Shown here: positions 61,601 to 64,000 of the stretch, one piece after another
Position numbering within the stretch: the stretch's first letter is position 1
How the letters are laid out: every line of letters begins with the position of its first letter
Assembly: GCF_027580225.2 (NCBI RefSeq)
Contig: NC_073353.2
Coordinates: forward strand, 33,299,501-33,363,500
DNA from: Misgurnus anguillicaudatus
Taxonomy: Eukaryota; Chordata; Actinopteri; Cypriniformes; Cobitidae
Length of the DNA: 64,000 bases
Reading direction: 5' to 3'
Made by a program: the position numbers and the translations under genes
Notes under the pieces: generated by a model
The model's database searches: none
Told to the model about the DNA's origin: nothing
What the model saw: only the letters and a program-made list of their open reading frames with translations

Positions 61601-63553
61601 TCGGATTTTATTTCTTAAGCACCTGGAGAAAAACTGAAGAATAATTATGATGTTGTTATAAAACAATTTGTCAGAGTACACTGCAAAAAAATTATTTTCA
61701 AGAAAAAAATGTCTTAGTATTTCTGTCTTGTTTTCAGTAAAAATATCTAATTTTATTAAATTAAGATGCTTTTTCCTGATGGGCAAAACAACCCAAGAAA
61801 ATAAGTCTAGTTTTTAGATCAAAAATCTCAAATTTAAGTGATTTTGTGCATAAAACAAGCAAAAAAAATCTGCCAATGGGGTAAGCAAAAAATCTTGAAG
61901 TTTTTTTTAAACACTAAATTCAAGAAAAATTCAAGAAAAAATTGCTTACCCCTTGGCAGATTATTTATTTATTTTTTGCTTGTTTTATGCACAAAATCAC
62001 TTAAATTTGAGATTTTTGGTCTAAAAACTAGACTTATTTTCTTAATTTAAGAATTTTTAGATATTTTCTAAACAAGACAAAAATACTACGAATTTTTTTC
62101 TTGAAAATCATTTTTTGCAGTGTATTAACACTTAATGACATTTTAATGACAAATTATATTTGTTCCACTGTAGTTGAGGTCAAGAAAAATATTTATGATG
62201 CTGTTATAAAATGATTTAACACAGTAATAACACTTTTAATGACAAATTTAATTTGTATCACTGGTAAAAAGTGGTCAGTTGTTGTCTTTGTAATGTCAAG
62301 TTTTCATGACAAGTTATGATGTAATGGTTAATGTCAAGTTGTCATAACAAAGACATTGCAAACAATGTCATCTTTAGATTAAAAATTACATAATTGAATG
62401 AATGACATTTAACCCTTTTGCCGCCAGCGTTTTATAAAAAAGTTCCCAGCCAGCGCCAGCATTTTTCATGATTTTCACAAAAGTTTAATGCCTTCCAGAA
62501 AATGTGCTTCTTTAAATATATAAACATACAATATACCAAATGAAAGAACGGACCCTCTGCTTTCAAAAAAAAAAAAAAAAACGTTTCATCCTACCTTCAG
62601 TGGTTCTTTTGTAATCAGTTTTGAATATGGGTAGGTTTCTGCAAAAACCCCACATTTTAAGCAAAAAGCAGAGATAATTCAATTTTTGTGACGGACTTTT
62701 CATAGAGATCCCATTCAGAGCGATCTTTAAAACCGACACGGACATTCAGCTGCTTGCCATAGGGCAATACTTCCGGGTTTAAAAAGTTGCGGAAGGGCGC
62801 CACCTGGTGGATAATAGCGATATTGCGGAAAGCCAGAAAAACTCGTCATTGGCAGGGAAGCGTTTTCTCTTGATTGACGAGATATATATTGACGAGCGAA
62901 AGAGTATGACAGTTGTCATAAATGTGCATAAAATCTCCTTCATGTTCATGACACGTGTCATGCCACGATTATGAAGATGTCATCTCAGTCTTATGAACAC
63001 CCCTTCAGGTAAAGTGTTACCAAAACTTTCAATTTGTTCAATGTTTCTTCATATTTTACCCAACCATGGGTAACATCTCTGGGTATCACACAATCAACAA
63101 CAGTCTTTCTTTCTTTAACAACTATGATTTTTATATCTTCTGTCGGTGGTAAAGGAAGGAAGTATTTACCTTTTCATTAATTTTTTAGAGGTGGGGTGAC
63201 GTTGTCTAACAAACCAGGCCTGTTTGAGTTGAGCATGCCCGACGATGACCAACATACACTGAAGCTGTTCAAGGTGAGCAACAATGATGTGGGTCAGATC
63301 ACCTGCATCGCCAGCAACCAGTATGGTAGTGACTCCTGCATCCTGGTCCTGGAAATGGCAGGTGTGTTTCAGTCTCTTATTTAAATATTCATCATGTGAA
63401 TTACTGTATGTGTTTCATTGTACGAGTTGTCTATCTCTAGTGCCTCCAACTTTTGAGACCATCATGGAAGATCTGGATGTGAATATAGGCGAGACTCCTC
63501 GTTTTGCGGTGGTGGTTGAAGGGAAGCCCATCCCAGACATTTTCTGGTACAAG
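13589..63553 (+). CDS. speg: SPEG muscle kinase gene, 5' part, 19 exons, continues beyond window
   Basis: Span of the only recognisable host gene. SPEG is a giant Ig/FN3 protein of the myosin light chain kinase family with two kinase domains; it acts at the striated-muscle triad and sarcoplasmic reticulum and supports excitation-contraction coupling. Joined exons give the alternative N-terminus ([11 protein letters not shown]), a long Ser/Pro/Arg-rich linker, Ig modules on exon 6, exons 8+9, exon 10, exons 11+12 and exons 13+14, an FN3 module (exons 15+16), another Ig (17+18) and the start of a further Ig (19). Order and sequence follow mammalian SPEG as I recall it. Splice phases agree at all junctions except exon 13/14; exon 4/5 is ambiguous. 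The kinase domains would lie beyond 64000. The longer mammalian N-terminus with its first Ig domain was not found here and may start upstream. Teleosts often keep two copies (spega, spegb); I cannot assign which. Confidence 0.93.
13622..15258. other. speg intron 1, first part
   Basis: Intronic. No coding similarity and no clear repeat. A G-rich run (GTGGGGGTGGGGGTG) is at about 14982-14997. Confidence 0.4.
15259..15722. repeat. Long-TIR palindromic element (CCCAGTCTCAC ends)
   Basis: The two halves are inverted copies: CCCAGTCTCACAAAATTACG at the left and CGTAATTTTGTGAGACTGGG at the right, with inverted similarity across most of the 464 bp. A partial second copy lies at 16247-16668. Confidence 0.8.
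15723..16246. other. speg intron 1, between two copies of a palindromic element
   Basis: No gene or repeat recognised. Confidence 0.35.
16247..16668. repeat. Second copy of CCCAGTCTCAC palindromic element, right end lost
   Basis: Begins CCCAGTCTCACGAAATTACG and shares internal blocks with 15259-15722 in matching order. The expected right terminus is absent, so the copy is truncated or degenerate. Confidence 0.65.
16792..18480. mobile_element. TIR element (TA-flanked) carrying a 79-bp satellite array
   Basis: Outer ends are inverted: TACACTA... with TAGCTGTCACTAGGGCAGT (left) and its counterpart ACTGCAGTGACAGCTAGGGG ... TTTTTAGTGTA (right). Between them is a tandem array of about 19 units, described separately. 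The TA at both ends suggests a Tc1/mariner-like target. No transposase. Confidence 0.75.
16866..18405. repeat. Tandem satellite, period about 79 bp, about 19 units
   Basis: Each unit contains AGGTACCTAATATGGTACCA, TTTGAGGTACTAATATGCA and CTCTTTGGTACC. Units differ in patterns that alternate (CACAG versus CCATAATGGTACAG, TATTTACC versus TATTTATC), giving dimer-like higher-order periods. One degenerate junction lies at about 17400-17480. Confidence 0.9.
18640..19345 (-). repeat. tRNA-derived SINE split by a Tc1-type MITE
   Basis: Left piece (18640-18715) has the fish SINE block TTTTATCCAAAGCGACTT; right piece (19248-19345) continues with the degenerate tRNA-like part (GACCTCATGACC, GCTCTACCAACT). 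The same order appears unbroken at 52505-52640. The interruption is the MITE at 18716-19247. Strand is set by the tRNA-like head, which reads on the minus strand. Confidence 0.7.
18716..19247. mobile_element. Tc1-type MITE inserted in a SINE
   Basis: Inverted ends TACAGCACTGTGCAAAAGTC and its counterpart ...CTTTGCACAGTACTGTA, with TA at each edge. The continuation TTAG(T/G)CCACCAT matches on both sides. No coding sequence. A truncated relative starts at 20433. Confidence 0.8.
19346..20432. other. speg intron 1, no gene recognised
   Basis: No coding similarity. 19640-20170 is moderately complex sequence without internal repeats and could be unique intronic DNA. Confidence 0.35.
20433..20665. 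mobile_element. Tc1-type MITE, right end missing
   Basis: Starts TACAGTACTGTGCAAAAGTC and follows the internal sequence of 18716-19247 (GAAAATACAGGAAAT block, CAACAAATCTAATTC block), but the right inverted terminus is absent. Confidence 0.65.
20810..22058. repeat. Direct repeats (about 95 bp) flanking a Tc1-like relic
   Basis: 20810-20908 and 21970-22058 are similar direct copies of one sequence (TTTTTAAATTAAGGCAGC ... GGGAACCCACCC). The Tc1-like transposase relic lies between them. These are too long to be target duplications; either two neighbouring copies or a segment duplication. Confidence 0.6.
21016..21966 (+). pseudogene. Tc1-like transposase (DDE family), inactivated
   Basis: The first frame (21016-21384) holds the paired-like helix-turn-helix DNA-binding region ([36 protein letters not shown]). 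The catalytic part is split over two frames (about 21377-21545, then 21529-21843) and keeps [14 protein letters not shown] and NPIEHLWD, so all three acidic DDE positions are visible. A stretch joining the DNA-binding and catalytic parts is missing near 21340-21380; there is a second shift near 21540 and a stop at 21841-21843, after which the C-terminal frame continues shifted ([16 protein letters not shown]). Full-length family members are about 340 residues. Not functional. Confidence 0.9.
22059..23857. other. speg intron 1, last part; candidate conserved block 23030-23420
   Basis: No gene. 23030-23420 is GC-balanced, non-repetitive and close upstream of exon 2, so it is a candidate intronic enhancer on composition alone. 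Confidence 0.3.
23858..23900 (+). CDS. speg: speg exon 2 (43-nt microexon, [14 protein letters not shown])
   Basis: Preceded by a long pyrimidine tract and CAG at 23855-23857, followed by GT at 23901. It encodes [14 protein letters not shown] plus one base (phase 1). This continues the conserved isoform N-terminus after KKRFQ (mammalian KTGHSRRAFGRLTH as I recall it). The exon is separated from exon 1 by about 10.2 kb. Confidence 0.88.
23901..24240. other. speg intron 2, start
   Basis: The open frame continuing past exon 2 (to about 24031) is intron read-through. Nothing else seen. Confidence 0.4.
24241..24781. repeat. TTAA-flanked MITE (TTAAAGAGCACCTATT ends)
   Basis: Left end TTAAAGAGCACCTATTGT; right end AATAGGTACTCTTTAA is its inverted counterpart. 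TTAA at both ends. Confidence 0.75.
24900..25130. repeat. Repeat of the TACGTATTTTACGAGTTGG family
   Basis: Inverted relative of 7090-7325, itself partly palindromic (AATTCGTACGTATTGTATGA near 24931; ACTCGTAAAATACGTACAAA near 25088). Confidence 0.55.
25288..25740. repeat. Long inverted-repeat element
   Basis: AAAACATCACTGTTTTTCAATG (near 25300) is inverted near 25715, and GTTAGCATTTAGCCTAGCCC (25419) is inverted as GGGCTATGCTAAATGCTAAC (25590). Related to the palindrome at 48350-49032. Confidence 0.65.
25741..26689. other. speg intron 2; candidate conserved block 26150-26390
   Basis: AT-rich to about 26100; 26150-26390 is more complex and non-repetitive. No gene. Confidence 0.3.
26690..28012 (-). 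repeat. tRNA-derived SINE split by a foldback element
   Basis: Left piece 26690-26814 has GGCAGACGCTTTTATCCAAA and the B-box-like GGTTCGAACCC (a palindromic word). The right piece after the foldback resumes CTCTACGACTGAGC (27990-28005), matching the tRNA-like head. CTCTAC is duplicated at both edges. The tRNA-like head reads on the minus strand. Confidence 0.75.
26815..27989. mobile_element. 1175-bp foldback (near-complete palindrome) element
   Basis: Arms 26815-27360 and 27468-27989 are inverted copies along almost their whole length, with a loop of about 107 bp. Ends are TATGGAGG and CCTCCATA. A 6-bp target duplication, CTCTAC, lies at 26809-26814 and 27990-27995. No coding content. Confidence 0.9.
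28013..28802. other. speg intron 2, end
   Basis: AT-rich repeat remnants (ATTAACTAATG-type words) to about 28230, then unremarkable sequence up to the exon 3 acceptor. Confidence 0.4.
28803..28904 (+). CDS. speg: speg exon 3 (DSETTEDEA... linker)
   Basis: Acceptor CAG ends at 28802 and the donor GT is at 28905. With the G from exon 2 it reads [13 protein letters not shown] and continues acidic and polar, matching the mammalian DSETAEDD segment. Phase 1 in, phase 1 out. A TTAA-type MITE begins only 39 bp past the donor. Confidence 0.87.
28943..29792. repeat. Long-TIR element starting 39 bp after exon 3
   Basis: TTAAAGGATTAGTCAATTTT (28943) is inverted at about 29774-29792 (AAAATTGACTAATCCTTTGG). 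Inverted similarity continues inward for about 300 bp, including CCAAAATGTTGATGTCTTTC versus GAAAGACATCAACATTTTGG. Confidence 0.8.
29793..32859. other. speg intron 3, middle; no gene recognised
   Basis: AT-rich, with a C-run at about 30219-30230. 30270-30800 includes sequence resembling the TATCAAATGAAAG repeat family seen at 55930-56654. The 146-codon open frame at 30350-30790 has no recognisable domain. Confidence 0.4.
32860..34315. mobile_element. TTAA-flanked long-TIR element ending 65 bp before exon 4
   Basis: Ends TTAAAGGGATAGTTCACCCA and GATGAACTATCCTTTTAA, with TTAA at both edges. Outer arms are inverted copies (for example CATGTCGTTCCAAACTTGTA near 32913 and TACGAGTTTGGAACGACATG near 34242). 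The inner part holds a fragment of the 262-522 MITE and, at about 33510-33600, a fish repeat with TTATATAGCGCTTTTCA. Confidence 0.8.
34381..34691 (+). CDS. speg: speg exon 4 (linker with [16 protein letters not shown])
   Basis: Acceptor CCTGTAG ends at 34380. With the preceding G the frame reads GHRMMDV, then [17 protein letters not shown] and [20 protein letters not shown], very close to mammalian SPEG. Only two GT dinucleotides lie between the end of the conserved block and the in-frame TAA at 34713-34715 (34680 and 34692). I prefer 34692 (exon end 34691, phase 0), but the 3' boundary is uncertain. Confidence 0.8.
34692..38041. other. speg intron 4; octamer-containing block 36640-36760
   Basis: No gene. 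36100-36300 and 36640-36800 look non-repetitive; the latter holds CATATGCAAATTA (octamer). A short additional exon could hide here if exon 5 starts at 38107; I did not find one. Confidence 0.35.
38042..39650 (+). CDS. speg: speg exon 5, large Ser/Pro/Arg-rich linker exon
   Basis: A frame of about 530 codons ending at a consensus donor (G|GTAAGT, GT at 39651), phase 1. Conserved blocks include PPPSPKIG, a QTPVSEYS segment, [15 protein letters not shown] and [10 protein letters not shown]. Low complexity, many SP and RS motifs, and a charged, probably coiled stretch around 38800-38920. Two starts are possible: 38042 (after CAG, phase 0, compatible with the exon 4 donor at 34692 but with a weak pyrimidine tract) or 38107 (after CTTTTTTAG, strong tract, but needs a phase-2 upstream exon I did not find). 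The open frame before 38107 could be intron. The region is probably disordered and phosphorylatable. Confidence 0.88.
39810..40256 (+). CDS. speg: speg exon 6, Ig domain with a 120-bp internal segment
   Basis: Acceptor TTGCAG ends at 39809, donor GT at 40257; phase 1 in and out. It starts [20 protein letters not shown], nearly identical to mammalian SPEG, and ends in an Ig with [14 protein letters not shown]. As in the mammal, the second Ig cysteine is replaced (YTVTA). Between PLPEVT and WKRDNIEI lies an unmatched segment flanked by direct repeats AGTTACGT (39952-39959, 40072-40079), 120 bp apart and open in frame. It may be a short intron: GT 39963 to AG 40073 keeps the frame but leaves three extra residues. 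Exon 6 may therefore be two exons (39810-39962 and 40074-40256). Confidence 0.85.
40257..41736. other. speg intron 6, first part
   Basis: 40280-40820 resembles a decayed interspersed repeat (AAGCCAAGATGG, CTATAGACCCCCATG, ATACAGTCTATGG words); the rest is AT-rich. No gene. Confidence 0.35.
41737..42382. repeat. Interspersed DNA element, same family as 5890 and 53309
   Basis: Begins ATGAAGAGTTTGGTTCCAAA like 53309 and shares the middle (GTTTGTTGATCACGAAGTAC) inverted with 6112. The right terminal inverted repeat is missing, perhaps cut by the neighbouring MITE. Confidence 0.65.
42410..42824. repeat. TTAA-flanked MITE, CCCCAGTGCTTC family
   Basis: Ends TTAAAATAGACAT and ATGTCCACTTTAA are inverted. 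Internal blocks (GTCCCCAGTGCTTC, AATACCGCCCC, GGCACTGTCATTTAGTGCAG) match 54235-54775. Confidence 0.7.
42920..43399. repeat. TIR element (AGGGGCCAGTCACAC ends), GC-rich core
   Basis: AGGGGCCAGTCACACCAAAA at the left; TAGTGTGACTGGCCCCT at the right is the inverse. The core is GC-rich with CGCTT repeats. The 119-codon open frame here is transposon sequence. Confidence 0.75.
43400..44896. other. speg intron 6, last part
   Basis: No repeat structure recognised. An APEG-1-like internal promoter would be expected in mammals around this position, but I see no matching first exon. Confidence 0.35.
44897..45072 (+). CDS. speg: speg exon 7 ([13 protein letters not shown] linker)
   Basis: Acceptor TCTCAG ends at 44896 and donor CAG|GTGTCT has GT at 45073. 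It reads [11 protein letters not shown], then [17 protein letters not shown], and ends KEPPAFQ (phase 0). The [13 protein letters not shown] block and the PP-x-F-(Q/K) end match mammalian SPEG just before the Ig shared with the short APEG-1 product. I did not find an APEG-1-specific first exon. Confidence 0.9.
45208..45296 (+). CDS. speg: speg exon 8, first half of Ig (APEG-1 Ig)
   Basis: Acceptor ATTACAG ends at 45207, donor GT at 45297; phase 0 in, phase 2 out, splitting the conserved Trp codon (TG|G). It encodes [14 protein letters not shown] and [10 protein letters not shown]. The first Ig cysteine position is Val in MSVRV, as in mammalian SPEG (MSIRV). Confidence 0.92.
45567..45954. repeat. 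Long-TIR element (TGGGTCTCATTCACTAAGCA ends)
   Basis: Left TGGGTCTCATTCACTAAGCA; right TGCTTAGTGAATGAGACCCA. Inverted similarity over most of the 388 bp. Confidence 0.8.
46127..46356. repeat. TTAA-type MITE (TTAAAGGCGGGGTGCATGAT ends)
   Basis: TTAAAGGCGGGGTGCATGAT at the left, ATCATGCACCCCGCCTTTA at the right. Confidence 0.75.
46594..46769 (+). CDS. speg: speg exon 9, second half of Ig (APEG-1 Ig)
   Basis: Acceptor TGTCAG ends at 46593, donor G|GTGAGC with GT at 46770. It completes Trp and reads [10 protein letters not shown], then [20 protein letters not shown], matching the mammalian YTCKAVNEYGARQCE block. Phase 2 in, phase 1 out. Confidence 0.93.
46888..49533. mobile_element. Large hAT-like element (CAGGGTTT ends) with nested palindrome
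   Basis: Left end CAGGGTTTCCGCGGGG; right end ...AAACCCTG. Both ends carry AAAGGTAGTAAA-type subterminal repeats, a common layout in hAT elements. A short open stretch with a donor (ATGATGAAGATTGGCAAAAC... to GTAACT at 47371) may be a transposon exon; no catalytic domain recognised. The palindrome at 48350-49032 is nested inside. I could not confirm a target duplication. Confidence 0.6.
48350..49032. repeat. Long palindromic TTAA-type element
   Basis: TTAAAGGAATAGTCTACTCA (48350) is inverted at TGAGTAGACTATTCCTTTAA (ending 49032). Arms of about 300 bp include GTAAGCGCTGGAGCGCGCTG and its inverse. The right arm lacks about 50 bp present in the left. Confidence 0.85.
49534..49969. other. speg intron 9, AT-rich
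   Basis: Nothing recognised. Confidence 0.35.
49970..50195. repeat. MITE (GTTTCCCGGACAGGGATTAG ends)
   Basis: GTTTCCCGGACAGGGATTAG (left) and CTAATCCCTGTCCAGGAAAC (right) are inverted. A widely seen fish repeat type. Confidence 0.8.
50828..51328. repeat. Probable TIR element with CG-rich interior
   Basis: CTTGTTATAGTTGTGCATAG near the left and a weaker inverse (GCAGGACTATAAATCAGGCT) at the right. The interior has CGCGACGGCGTAGGATCCGC and its loose inverse. Boundaries approximate. Confidence 0.5.
51540..51830. repeat. Repeat related to 59530-59830
   Basis: Shares CTCATAATCTTTAATCAAA, TTCTTCAC, CCCAATCAG-like and CATTTCAGAAGC blocks with 59530-59830 in the same order. Probably one decayed TE family. 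Confidence 0.5.
52095..52355 (+). CDS. speg: speg exon 10, complete Ig domain
   Basis: Acceptor TTTTCAG ends at 52094, donor GT at 52356; phase 1 in and out. The exon carries one Ig: [46 protein letters not shown]. Both Ig cysteines and the core Trp are present. This is among the most conserved blocks against mammalian SPEG (LLQPALLKCKMHFDG). Confidence 0.95.
52505..52640 (-). repeat. tRNA-derived SINE, uninterrupted copy
   Basis: Contains TTTTGTCCAAAGTGACTTTC, then GGGAATCAAACCCATGACC and GCTGCACTGAGCTAAC. It is the intact-order reference for the two split copies at 18640 and 26690. The tRNA-like head reads on the minus strand. Confidence 0.65.
52831..52989 (+). CDS. speg: speg exon 11, first half of Ig
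   Basis: Acceptor CATATAG ends at 52830, donor G|GTAAGA with GT at 52990. With the G from exon 10 it reads [20 protein letters not shown], then [19 protein letters not shown], matching mammalian SGTPPPSVTWTHFG. The acceptor has a poor pyrimidine tract, but the phase (1 in, 1 out) and homology support it. Confidence 0.92.
53076..53265 (+). CDS. speg: speg exon 12, second half of Ig plus linker
   Basis: Acceptor CCAACAG ends at 53075, donor AT|GTATGA with GT at 53266, phase 2 out. It encodes [20 protein letters not shown], then [20 protein letters not shown] and the linker [14 protein letters not shown] element related to 41737-42382 starts about 44 bp after the donor. Confidence 0.92.
53309..53749. 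mobile_element. Non-autonomous DNA transposon with about 25-bp TIRs
   Basis: ATGAAGAGTTTGGTTCCAAA at the left and TTTGGAACCAAACTTTTCAT at the right are inverted. This copy defines the ends of the family also at 5890 and 41737. It starts 44 bp after the exon 12 donor. Confidence 0.75.
53868..54090 (+). repeat. tRNA-derived SINE (second family)
   Basis: tRNA-like head (CCTAATGGTTAAAGAGTCAG ... GGTCACCAGGTTGCGACT), then GCCCTTGAGCAAGGCAGCCT, CTCCCCGGGCACTGCAG and a GAGTATGGGTTACCATACTT tail: a common fish SINE layout. Confidence 0.75.
54235..54775. repeat. TTAA-flanked MITE (TTAAAGGGGTCATATG ends)
   Basis: TTAAAGGGGTCATATG at the left, ATATGACCCCTTTAA at the right. Internal match to 42410-42824. 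Confidence 0.8.
54911..55140 (+). CDS. speg: speg exon 13, linker [12 protein letters not shown] and first half of Ig
   Basis: Acceptor TTACCAG ends at 54910, donor T|GTAAGT with GT at 55141. It reads [14 protein letters not shown], then [33 protein letters not shown] and DRKMTQ plus one base (phase 1). [12 protein letters not shown] is an exact match to mammalian SPEG as I recall it. The frame is clean throughout, so the conflict with exon 14 arises at the junction. Confidence 0.94.
55250..55363 (+). CDS. speg: speg exon 14, second half of Ig; 5' boundary uncertain
   Basis: The homologous frame reads [11 protein letters not shown], then [20 protein letters not shown], donor G|GTGAGA with GT at 55364 (phase 1). 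The obvious acceptor (TTCTGCAG ending 55242) joined to phase-1 exon 13 shifts the frame and meets TAA at 55302-55304. The next AG (55246-55247) makes an immediate TAG. The third AG (55248-55249) restores the frame as MTQ-Y-IHSLV, losing the two residues RD relative to mammals; that start is used here. An extra T in the assembly near 55243-55244 would also explain it. Confidence 0.82.
55563..55769. repeat. Palindromic MITE (ACACTGAAAAAAATTATT ends)
   Basis: Near-complete palindrome whose arms hold AAGGTAAGTGGTTGCAATCA and its inverse. It is a single copy of the unit that is tandemly repeated at 57960-58725. Confidence 0.85.
55930..56654. repeat. Interspersed repeat with a nested TIR element
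   Basis: Shares AATGCCTTCCAG, ATCAAATGAAAGAACAGACC and CGTCAATGGCAGGGAAAG blocks with 62411-62907. Interrupted by the element at 56015-56250. Confidence 0.65.
56015..56250. repeat. TIR element with internal CACGTGAG tandem motif
   Basis: ACGGAGCCCCTAAGGGGACA (left) and GTCACCTTAGGGGCTCGGTA (right) are inverted. Inside, a roughly 21-bp unit (GAAAGTTTCACGTGAGCA) recurs about four times. Confidence 0.7.
56865..56969 (+). CDS. speg: speg exon 15, first half of FN3 domain
   Basis: Acceptor GTTGTAG ends at 56864, donor G|GTATGA with GT at 56970; phase 1 in and out. It reads [20 protein letters not shown], then [21 protein letters not shown] and TLSW are hallmarks of the SPEG fibronectin type III module. 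Confidence 0.92.
56970..57651. other. speg intron 15, first part
   Basis: AT-rich; open-frame extension past the exon 15 donor is read-through. Nothing recognised. Confidence 0.4.
57652..57853. repeat. Palindromic MITE (CTCTA...TAGAG ends, GGGTTATTTTTGACCC type)
   Basis: TACGCTCTAG...GGGTTATTTTTGACCCAT at the left, ATGGGTCAAAAATAACCC and TTTTTAGAGTGTA at the right. Related to 10350-10512. Confidence 0.75.
57960..58725. repeat. Tandem array of four palindromic MITE units (about 194 bp each)
   Basis: Units start near 57966, 58159, 58354 and 58549, each beginning ATTCATTCAATTTACT and ending AATTTTTTTCAGT or a close variant (one AATTTTTTTCAAT). Each unit is itself a palindrome (TGGTTGCAATCAATTTATTT versus AAATAAATTGATTGCAACCA). 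The monomer matches 55563-55769. Confidence 0.9.
58726..60587. other. speg intron 15, last part
   Basis: 59530-59830 is a repeat related to 51540-51830. About 59340-60300 contains GC-richer repeat-like sequence (GATTATCACGTGA, CACACCACACAC) that I could not delimit. No gene. Confidence 0.35.
60588..60794 (+). CDS. speg: speg exon 16, second half of FN3 domain
   Basis: Acceptor ATTCCAG ends at 60587, donor G|GTATGG with GT at 60795; phase 1 in and out. It reads [20 protein letters not shown], then [20 protein letters not shown] and [16 protein letters not shown], matching mammalian FRVLSSSGKSSSKPS...EPVQLL. The preceding intron (about 3.6 kb) contains the palindromic MITE array. Confidence 0.92.
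60889..61012 (+). CDS. speg: speg exon 17, first half of Ig
   Basis: Acceptor CTGCAG ends at 60888, donor AG|GTATTT with GT at 61013; phase 1 in, phase 2 out. It reads [20 protein letters not shown], then [14 protein letters not shown], matching mammalian EEAPAVLDKQDIVYVVEGQP and FNHVEAQVVW. The first Ig cysteine is absent at ITLTL, as in the mammal. Confidence 0.92.
61679..62126. repeat. Nested palindromic MITE (TACACTGCAAAAAA ends)
   Basis: TACACTGCAAAAAAATTATT (left) and GATTTTTTGCAGTGTA-like right end; arms share GTGCATAAAACAAGCAAAAA and its inverse. Confidence 0.85.
62411..62907. repeat. Nested repeat, same family as 55930-56654
   Basis: Begins TTAACCCTTTTGCCGCCAGC; shares AATGCCTTCCAG, CAAATGAAAGAACGGACCCT and TTGGCAGGGAAGCG blocks with 55930-56654. 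Contains an A-run at about 62567-62580. Confidence 0.65.
63189..63361 (+). CDS. speg: speg exon 18, second half of Ig
   Basis: Acceptor TTTTTTAG ends at 63188, donor G|GTGTGT with GT at 63362; phase 2 in, phase 1 out. It reads [20 protein letters not shown], then [23 protein letters not shown] and ITC-x-A-x-N match mammalian SPEG. The upstream intron is filled by three nested repeats. Confidence 0.93.
63441..63553 (+). CDS. speg: speg exon 19, start of next Ig; gene runs off window
   Basis: Acceptor ATCTCTAG ends at 63440, donor AAG|GTGCGT with GT at 63554, phase 0 out. It reads [20 protein letters not shown], then [17 protein letters not shown], nearly identical to mammalian FESIMEDVEVGPGETARFAV. 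The rest of this Ig and the kinase domains lie to the right of the window. Confidence 0.93.
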
Positions 63554-64000
63554 GTGCGTCTTTTTTACTCTTGTGCAAATGAGTCATGTTATATAGACTG
63601 TCTCTTCTGTATTATTCTGGCTTAGGGGAATGTGTTATAACATAAAAATGTACATACATCATCTTTAATGTTTGAAACCCCAAGGTGTTTCCAGAATCCT
63701 TTATTGTTATCCCACCTAACTGATGATACTTTATCAAAATATTGAAATCAGACCACGTAAAACCTCTTTCTTACTCACTGAGCACTTAATAAAACTCGTT
63801 TTCGGTTATTTCTTTAGCCATATCACTTCCCATGAAGCATCCCCATGTCCTGTAAACCATGCCAATTTACTCTTTGAAAGATACTGCTCCATTTCCTGCC
63901 CAAGGGCTTTGCTTTATTTTGTTTCTCCCTGCCCTTTTCACCCCAATCCCACACAAACTAATTTCAAATTCAAAGCAGTACATCACTTACTCTTTGCTTG
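63554..64000. other. speg intron 19, start; window edge
   Basis: No further exon recognised before the edge. Confidence 0.45.

Larger units (their letters stand above)
61059..63027. mobile_element. TIR element hosting two further nested elements
   Basis: Outer arms are inverted: GGTAAGACTTTACTTGAAGG and CTTCAGGTAAAGTGTTACCA at the ends; ATGTCACCTTCATAATCATG versus its inverse CACGATTATGAAGATGTCAT; and AAGACAACTTGACAT versus ATGTCAAGTTGTCAT. Two inserts break it: 61679-62126 and 62411-62907. No coding content. Confidence 0.8.

Overview
The window is nuclear DNA from a teleost fish, most likely a cyprinid or close relative. It is intron-rich and AT-rich, and more than half of the non-coding sequence looks like interspersed repeats: TTAA-flanked MITEs, a Tc1-like relic, hAT-like elements, tRNA-derived SINEs and palindromic foldback elements. 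There are no operons, RBSs or CRISPR arrays.

One host gene is recognisable. On the + strand, 13589-63553 holds the 5' part of a SPEG gene (striated muscle preferentially expressed protein kinase; I cannot say whether it is the spega or spegb paralogue). I identified it by matching conceptual exon translations to mammalian SPEG as I remember it. Landmarks are the alternative N-terminus [11 protein letters not shown] + [14 protein letters not shown], the [12 protein letters not shown] segment, [46 protein letters not shown] and the run of Ig and FN3 modules. I call 19 coding exons. Phases match at every junction but one (exon 13/14), and the exon 4/5 boundary is ambiguous. The gene runs off the right edge partway into an Ig domain; the two kinase domains and the rest of the C-terminal half are not in the window.

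Layout: 1-12.7 kb is upstream sequence with transposon relics (hAT-like transposase C-terminus at about 1.67-2.13 kb, RecQ-like helicase fragment at about 4.7-5.08 kb, a hAT-type element with a perfect 8-bp target duplication at 9146-10294). 12.7-13.6 kb is the putative promoter and 5' leader (two CAGCTG E-boxes beside a full CRE). 13.6-38 kb has short 5' exons separated by long, repeat-filled introns, including a 79-bp satellite inside a TIR element (16792-18480) and a 1175-bp foldback element inside a SINE (26815-27989). 38.0-39.65 kb is the large Ser/Pro/Arg-rich exon. 39.8-63.6 kb carries the Ig/FN3 exons, with further repeats in the introns, including a tandem array of palindromic MITEs (57.96-58.72 kb).

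The most useful leads are: a 120-bp segment flanked by 8-bp direct repeats inside the first Ig exon (possible recent intron or insertion); a one-base frame conflict at the exon 13/14 splice junction; the satellite-bearing TIR element; the foldback element in a SINE; and the tandem palindromic MITE array. I found no wholly new system. The novelty is in repeat architecture and its possible effects on splicing of a muscle gene.
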